From the NCBI GenBank assembly GCA_034698045.1, contig JAQGAU010000334.1, positions 1 through 30,775 on the forward strand: a stretch of 30,775 nucleotides of DNA, in the 5' to 3' direction. The notes under the pieces are model-generated. The model did no database searches. It was given only the letters and a program-made list of their open reading frames with translations, and was not told the DNA's origin. Below, in pieces: positions 24,633-30,775 of this stretch. This stretch comes from Paramacrobiotus richtersi. Taxonomy: Eukaryota; Tardigrada; Eutardigrada; Parachela; Macrobiotidae. Position numbers and translations under genes: made by a program. The stretch's first letter is position 1. Every line of letters starts with the position of its first letter.

Positions 24633-27127
24633 CTAAACACAAGTACACCTAAAGGAACTGCAACTCTGAAGCAAATTAAAAAACCCTTCATAAGGTGCAG
24701 TCGTTGGATACTCCATCGACATTCCCTGAAAGTGGGCGGCGCTATACGTGGTTAGCTTGCAGCCACCGGAAATAATCGCCGACTTTACTTGTCCCTGATC
24801 GACAGCATCCAGGTTGCCGTTCTGCCCGCTAGTGAGCGTCACTTTCTTTCCTCCAAAGTTTAGTCCGTGAAACACCATCGCACACGTTCTTCCTGGAATG
24901 ACAGGACTGATAGGAGTTCCTGGAATGACAGGACTGACAGGAGTTCCTGGAGTGACAGGAGCGACGGTCCCTAGAGTGCCGGGAATGACCGGATAATAGA
25001 CACCGTACATGGCCCGAATCTCTTGGATGTCAGTTGGGCTTAAAACGGACAGCTGGCCGATTGGGTTGCCGGCGAAATGAGGCTTTGGTTTGATTGTCCA
25101 GCCTGTAGGATCCACAGCAAACATATTCTGGGGATAGTGCATTATGGAGCCAAAATCGTACGTGGTCCCGAATGTTTCGCTGTGATAGACTTGGAACTCG
25201 GTTTGTCCACCTGGAAAAGCGCATTGGTTCATTTGTATCGCAGAAAGATATTACAGTCGCTGTTGAAAGTAAAATCTGGCAAAAGGTGTCACCACGAAAC
25301 GTACTTAACATTTAATATCGGATAAAACAAACTACTCTTTCCACGATAGATTAGGAATATTTTGTAATTTTTACTAGAAAATGATCCTTCAAACCATACC
25401 TGCTTGGATGTTACTCCAGTTGATATCGACATAAGAGTCCCGGTCAGTTCTTGATTGTTCGTGGAAGAACCCGAGCGCATGCATCAGCTCGTGAACGATG
25501 TAACCCGTGCTCACACAGCCATTGCCCAAGGTCAAGTCTTGAGATCCGCCAGTTTTACCAACATAACTGGAGCAACTGTAATCATTCAATATTGTGGTCA
25601 GTATTACAGTTGCAGTATTATATATCAGTTAAAAAAATAGTTAGGCAAACTAGTTAACAAAATCCTGAAGTGTTTACCAACTACATCTGATGATCTAAGT
25701 GGATTTCTTTATTAGATATGGTAGATACTAGATGCCCGTCGCAAGTTATTAGACTATTAGTATTATCAGACTTGGTATTAGAGCCCGGCACGAGCCGCGA
25801 GACTCGGCTCGACTCGTGAGCGCTCGCGGCTCGCGAGCCCGATGAGCGAGCTAGCGATGTTTCGGGCACGAGCCGAGTCGATCCGAGCTAGTGGTTTCCG
25901 CCTCGCGAGCGAGCTGAGCGAGCTGGGTTATCCTCTTTGAGCGCGCCAAGTTCCCAACTAAAGATTGTTCCATTTTTTTGCCGGTAAAAACATCGAAAAA
26001 TTTCTTTTACGGTCGCAAACAGCGCCGATTATGCGCTCCGGTTTAATGTTTGAAACATCTACTGTATGGAAACAACTTCCCGCTGAATAACCTGTAAGAA
26101 ATTAATAGATTTTTAAATGCGAAAAAATGACTGCGAGCCGGACGAGCCTGCGAATGGCATTCTGTTATACGAGCCGAGCGAGCTGAGCCAAAGCTTGCGG
26201 AATCAACGAGCGAGCGAGCGAGCCGGGGCTCAACTACGAGCGAGTCGAGCGCGAAAACGACGCTCAAAAATTCTGCGCGAGCGAGCCGAGCCGTACAATC
26301 ACGGCTCGTGCCGGGCTCTACTTGGTATACATGTTCTATTTCGTTAAAATTATAAGCTTATTCCTTTCACAATGACACAGCTGGCGCACAACAACATCTA
26401 CGCTTTAGAAACGTTAGTTGTCAAAACATCCAATCTCATCTCGTTCGTTAAACAGCGCCTTAATATTCGGCATCACGCCCAAAACTGCGGCGGCATTGCC
26501 TTTAACAATAGCAACAGAAAAACGTTGTTTTTAAAAATGATCCAGAGCGTGGGTCACCCGATTTCTCGATAAGTTTACGACCTAAAAATTTATATTTCGC
26601 AAATCTGGCTATTTTTTGTGCTCAGAGTCAGTTTCCGTTATCTCACCTGTTGCCGTAGATTATGTTGACGTAGTCCGTTTGCCATGTCCGTTGCACAAAC
26701 TGAACAGCTCCGGTCTTCGCCTGAATGTCATTCATAGCTTGAATTATAAGGTCTCGTGCAAACGACCCGAAGACTGAAGAAATTTGATAGTGAACCTGCC
26801 CGTTTGGCCATCGTTGATGCGCAAAGACTCCCGCTTTGCTCCAGTTTTGCAGCTTTGACCGCTGCAAAGAACATTAATCTGTTCAAAATAGTGACACCAT
26901 TCGGAAAATGTTAGCGGGTTTCTTACCAGTTCGGCTGTAGTCATTCCAGGCTCTATTACCCCCGCAATGTCTCCTTCAAACAACCAACTTTGCGATTCAA
27001 CAAGCTTTTCTTCTGTGACCTTTAACAACTTCGGATTCGACGAAGGATTATTGTTGGTATAAAATGGGGCGCAGAGTGCCATATGAATCAAAGAAATTAA
27101 AGAAACAAGTCGTAATAGCTTGATCAT
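24633..27127 (-). CDS. Secreted astacin-family zinc metalloprotease with C-terminal crystallin/I36-like domain
   Basis: Four exons join in consistent phase: 26927-27127, 26647-26861, 25400-25575 and 24633-25210, giving 389 aa. All three introns (65, 1071 and 189 bp) are GT-AG. Residues 1-20 are a signal peptide. The propeptide has FEGD, the astacin aspartate-switch motif. The catalytic domain starts near residue 80 ([11 protein letters not shown]), with the zinc site [12 protein letters not shown] at 167-178 followed by QSRTDRD, and the Met-turn SIMHY at 219-223, so all catalytic residues are present. The C64-C84-type disulfide is kept (C140, C159). The other conserved pair is absent on both sides (TGAVQF for TC[IV]RF, MYGVYY for the terminal Cys). 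A Pro/Gly/Thr/Val linker with PVIPGTP repeats (270-304) leads to an 85-residue domain (305-389) shared with the neighbouring cysteine-repeat gene. Astacins cleave extracellular proteins; digestive, cuticular or developmental roles cannot be told apart here. Confidence 0.85.
25771..26328. mobile_element. Non-autonomous hAT element (MITE-like) in astacin intron 2
   Basis: The element spans 25779-26320 (542 bp) with perfect 19-bp terminal inverted repeats (TAGAGCCCGGCACGAGCCG at 25779-25797, inverted at 26302-26320). It is flanked by an exact 8-bp target duplication CTTGGTAT (25771-25778 and 26321-26328), diagnostic of hAT transposition. The subterminal DNA is packed with GAGCGAGC/GAGCCG-type motifs in both orientations, as expected for transposase-binding clusters. 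No transposase ORF is present, so it was mobilised in trans. Perfect ends and duplication suggest recent insertion. Confidence 0.9.
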
Positions 27128-28879
27128 TTTCTGCTTCTCAAATAATTCCTACGTCTACTTTACCCGACTTTAAGCCGTACTAGATATCAATAATGCGAAA
27201 TATATGGGCACAAATAATCAGTTGTGGGATAATAGATTTTACGCTCTTAACATTTTATACGAAATGTTTGGTCCTATGGGAAGGCCACTTTGAATAAAAC
27301 CATTCAGAATGGAGATAGGATTCGTTTCGGTACCTTTATTGAATTGTTTATCTCACAGTTCTTTGCCTAATCAATCTGCATTTACTGGAAATGACGTAGC
27401 CCTTATTAAGGCACCTTGAAATGCCGCTGTTGATTTGCGATACTGTGTGATCGACACGCGTACGTACTTGACTGATAAGAACATACGTAAGAGACACCTG
27501 TATCAATAGCTTTCATAAAGCTCATAGAATCTCGTGATGGCTAGCTTTATTTAGTGACAAAGTTTGCGTCTGTACATTGCTGTAAGTACGTTCAATATTG
27601 GTACTTCTTGAGATACGTGGACTTTATAAGACTTGTTTGCGTAGTTATCATTGTGTAGTTATCAGCAGAACGCTATTCATTGCGTTAACTCAGATTGCTG
27701 CAAAGGCTAGACAAGTTCTGGGTCTTTAATCAAAGAAGAAAATGCATTTTTTTTCAAAGTGTGAATCTTGCTTCGGCAAGATTAAGTTAATGTAATTCCA
27801 ATGTAATATCCTATGCCGTATCCTGCAATGTATGTGTGATCCCAATGTCACTGCTTTATTTTTTACTTCGCACACACTTCAACATGCACAAAGAGTCTAA
27901 GATGGAAAACAAAACACTCAGGCGCAAACCGCCCTCTACATATCACTGCTTGTCACTGTGACTGTCCCAGTGTCACTGTTTGTAATAATAGGTAAGGCCG
28001 TGTAATTTGAATGTTATTGCAGTGCAATTGTATGTAGTACCGTGTAAGTAATCCATGTGTACTTCTAATGTATTTCAAGTTGCTCCCACTATAGTAAGGG
28101 ACATTCGGGTCAGACGGAAATCTGCAGGCAACAAACACGCAGAGCAGCACAATGATAAATTTTACAGTGTCAGAACTGGCGGATAAACCAGTTCTCAGAC
28201 AGTTAGCTGGCTCTGTCAGTTTGCGCTGCTGATGTTGTTTTCATTTCAGGTTCACTCTCATCTTCATTTTTACGACTAATTTTCGTTTATGGGAATGCAG
28301 TGCCATTCAATAAAGCTCGCACGGTTCGAAAAATGGCGGATTGAGCAAGACATTCAAAAACAGATCCTGCTGCTTTGCGCCTACGTACCTATGCTGCCTT
28401 CAGCTTGAGTTTTCCAAACTTACAGAGTGCCGTCTCACCAGCGGCCGGTAATATGTCCGCTGCTTTCTTTCGCGACGTTTCATAAGCACAAATTAATAGA
28501 AGTCTTCTGCAGTTCTGCTTAAAACCAAGCCATTGTTTAATTGCAACGAAAACTAGCAGTGCTTCTATATTCTTTCACAAGTGCGTGGCTGGCGAACAAA
28601 CAAATTCATAAAAGCTGAATATGATTTTATTTCCACCTGTACGTAAGTATTTAACAGTACTAGTAAACACGATCAGAAATCGCAAGATCTCACATTTCCG
28701 ACTAGCGACAAGAGACAATCAGATAGGAAACGAAATAACCTCTGACTCCCACATAAGAACTGAACAATACACAAAACACGTAGAATATCATTTTACACGC
28801 TAGCCTTTTGCTGTTTCTTGTGGCTTCTGTTAAAAACAGTTCGCTAACGAAGACAAGGTTCAGAATCAAGCGTAGGCGG
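27128..28879. other. Gene-poor intergenic stretch
   Basis: No ORF here has recognisable content. The left edge should hold the promoter of the - strand astacin gene. Around 27790-28080 there are loose repeats of TGTCACTG and AATGTA-type words. A perfect 8-bp stem hairpin (28172-28179 with 28188-28195) is present but too small to name. Nothing else is supported. Confidence 0.4.
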
Positions 28880-30775
28880 CTAGGCGCATCGCTTAACACA
28901 GATCTCAATTGTACAATTTCTGCCACAGTTGAAACGCTGGTGCAGAGCGTGTAGAGTGAGCTTTGTCAGGTGTCGGACATCGACGATGTTCAGATCAGCG
29001 TCGCCATCGGGGTGAAACGACATTCCGCGGTAGCGCACACCGTCTCGAGGGTCCAAGGTCTGAGTAATGTTGAAGACCTGTAACGGAATACAGACAAGTA
29101 AAAGTAGCTATTTCTTTGGAAACCACAACGATCACCGCACCAAGCGACAAATTTAACGGTGCTGCGGAACGCGGAACTGTCAAGGTTGGTACTAAAAGTT
29201 CGAAAGTCAGTCCTACATAACAAACTACCAGCATTTACCGCACATTCTACCGTTTTGGGACCAAAGATACTTCATCGATAATTTAAACCGTCGTTGACCT
29301 ACTCTTTTTTCCTGACATGTGCAATATCGCGGGAAAACGCCGTCGGGGCAGAATGCCGGCTGATCCATTGCGCCAGATACTTCATGTCCCCAGAACCCAG
29401 ATCGCAAAGCCCATTGTTCAGTTTAGCACAAAAATTCTTTGCGGTCAATTGGTGAGTCAACTAGGCTGTTTCAAGAAGCGCACTTTTATATATTCATCCT
29501 TGTGTCTACTGAGTAGGATCAGGTTCACGTCAATTCCGACGTTCTTCAAGACAACCTGCTGGCAAACGCTCCCCAGTGATACAAAAGTTTCGCACAAAGC
29601 AAGGACCCAGTTGGACCCCTTCACACGCAAATACAGCGAGTCGTTGGCCAACAGCAACGTCTCGACGGTTGGCAGTCCCTTTTCGGTCATTATGCACTGT
29701 AGAAGATGGGTTATGGACGCTATGCTGTTTAGTGTGCCCGCGTACCGCCCTTCCCAACCGAAAAGGACCAACGTTTTGGTCTGGTGTGTCCAGCAGTTGT
29801 ACAGGCACGAAGCAAAGCGGTACACACCGCTCGTATCATTCTGGCCCACATACGGTAAGGAAATGCGAAGTGTACGACGGATATAGGCCGAAGTCAGGAT
29901 GTCGTTCCATGTTGTGCATACTCCACGGAGCTTGGTCTGCTGCAGAGTTGTCAAACCTTTAAACATCTGTGGAAAAACGGTCCGATCGCGATACAGGTAC
30001 TGGATGTTACCATCAGTGCCCAGCACTGTTGGGGTACGTGAGCACACTCTCTTCAAAATTCCGGCACAGTCGCTTTCCAGCGCAGAAAGCATCATTTCCT
30101 CCTGGAGGCAGAGCGGTAGAATACAATAACTGTAAGTCATGGTAGTGACGATAGCACTAGGTAAGCATTAGAAAAAGTGGCACTCCGCTTGGATTGTGTG
30201 TAAATATTGCTAGCTAGATACGTGTCTCATTGTCAGTTGTCGTGCTTGTGCCCATTGAACCCGTATTCTATGCAACGTTTTCATCATCCACCACTTACGA
30301 GAGGGTACGGAAGTGGTCGTCTCAAGTCGCCATCCTGCGGGCGGTCACGTACCAGGGCGGCCATCTCCTTGAGTAGTCCATGCTCAGGGTCTCTGAGCAC
30401 TTGGATGGCCATCATATCGCAATGGTACTTTCGAAAAGACGCGTTACAAGTCGTAATCAGCTGCTCATCCGATGCCACGGAAGCGCAGATCTCACTAGGC
30501 AGCAACCGCAGCATAAACAGCCTTCTCGAGAACTCGTTCTCTTTAACTCGCAACTTAACCAACGACTGCTCTGTAGACCTGTCCCGAATACGCTGGTCCA
30601 CCACGACTCCCTTTATCTCACGATCTGGTAAAGTAACCCTGACCAGCCCAAAGGCGTCAAGTAGCATGCCTGGATACCATTTCCACGGGTCCCCGTACTG
30701 ACGCGCTAGTGTGACTATCACGTTGTACGAGTATTACGTATTAACAGGCTTTACTTAACGTGTTCCTATTCGCTG
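28880..30775 (-). CDS. F-box-like multi-exon gene, 5' partial, possible frameshift
   Basis: Exon A (30299 to about 30721) ends CTC|GTAAGT. Its YGDPWKWYPGMLLDAFGLVRVTLP looks like a Tudor/SH3-type barrel, and the frame is stopped just upstream of 30721, so the start lies in an exon beyond the window. Exon B (29461-30101; acceptor CTCTGCCTCCAG|GAG, same phase) contains FPQMFKGLTTLQQTKLRGVCTTWNDIL, which resembles an F-box helix pair, then a helical region with leucine-rich character. Exon piece C (29317-29460) reads LTHQLTAKNF...DMKYLAQWISRHSAP in a different frame from B. Exon D (28880-29077) has a strong acceptor (TATTCCGTTACAG|GTC) and 65 codons with DADLNIVDVRHLTKLTLHAL, then TAG. F-box proteins recruit substrates to SCF ubiquitin ligases; that role is inferred. 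The C-to-D donor (CAT|GTCAGG) is weak. Confidence 0.55.
29455..29470 (-). other. Frame break between F-box-like exon pieces B and C
   Basis: Exon B reads into TGA at 29457-29459 (CCT AGT TGA), while protein-like sequence resumes in another frame immediately, at TTG ACT CAC. The loss of a single T in this T run would explain it. A short intron of about 68 nt (donor GAC|GTGAAC, acceptor CCTAG) would also keep phase, but its splice sites are poor. Confidence 0.45.

Noticed and set aside
27953..28150. 65-codon - strand ORF with hydrophobic start
   Set aside because: No splice or homology support; lies in low-complexity intergenic DNA.

Overview
Eukaryotic, animal-type DNA. The right third carries intron-split host genes with GT-AG introns: an astacin metalloprotease with a signal peptide, a secreted cysteine-repeat protein and an F-box-like gene. 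Composition changes sharply near 19.9-20.2 kb. To the left it is GC-rich, full of TCGAC/CGA and almost entirely coding on the + strand. To the right it is AT-rich with short exons on the - strand. I suspect an ecdysozoan, perhaps a tardigrade, because the F-box-like gene resembles families I associate with that group. This is a weak impression and no search was possible.

Region 1 (1 to about 20.15 kb) is the body of a very large Ty3/Gypsy-type LTR retrotransposon. Its 5' LTR and the start of gag lie outside the window. The order is gag (coiled coil, capsid-like domain, degenerate zinc knuckle, RGG/Asn-rich tail), then pol in the -1 frame (protease DTG, reverse transcriptase YLDD, integrase HHCC plus DD35E plus GPY/F), then ORF3 and ORF4, which have no counterpart in ordinary Ty3/Gypsy elements. 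Gag and pol are joined by a textbook -1 frameshift signal: a GGGAAAC heptamer in the correct phase, a 6-nt spacer and an H-type pseudoknot, all seen directly. Pol lacks the RT thumb/connection and RNase H yet keeps one open frame. ORF3 is a coiled-coil protein followed by repeated winged-helix-like segments, split by one UAG and one frame change. ORF4 (1528 aa) has a CX2C/CX2H motif, an RS-rich stretch, four copies of a DGTID module, a Lys-rich stretch and an acidic tail. I do not recognise it. No envelope-like membrane protein is present.

Region 2 (20.5-27.1 kb, - strand) holds two related secreted-protein genes. The right one is an astacin with a Pro/Gly/Thr linker and a C-terminal beta/gamma-crystallin or inhibitor-I36-like domain. 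The left one has a similar signal-peptide exon and the same C-terminal domain, but a cysteine-repeat middle instead of the protease, and one in-frame TAA. Between and within them lie repeats: a tRNA-like relic flanked by direct repeats, a 150-bp-arm foldback, and a 542-bp non-autonomous hAT element with an 8-bp target duplication inside an astacin intron.

Region 3 (27.1-30.8 kb) is a gene-poor stretch and then a - strand F-box-like gene of at least four exon pieces that runs off the right edge. One junction looks like a 1-nt frameshift or a very short intron.
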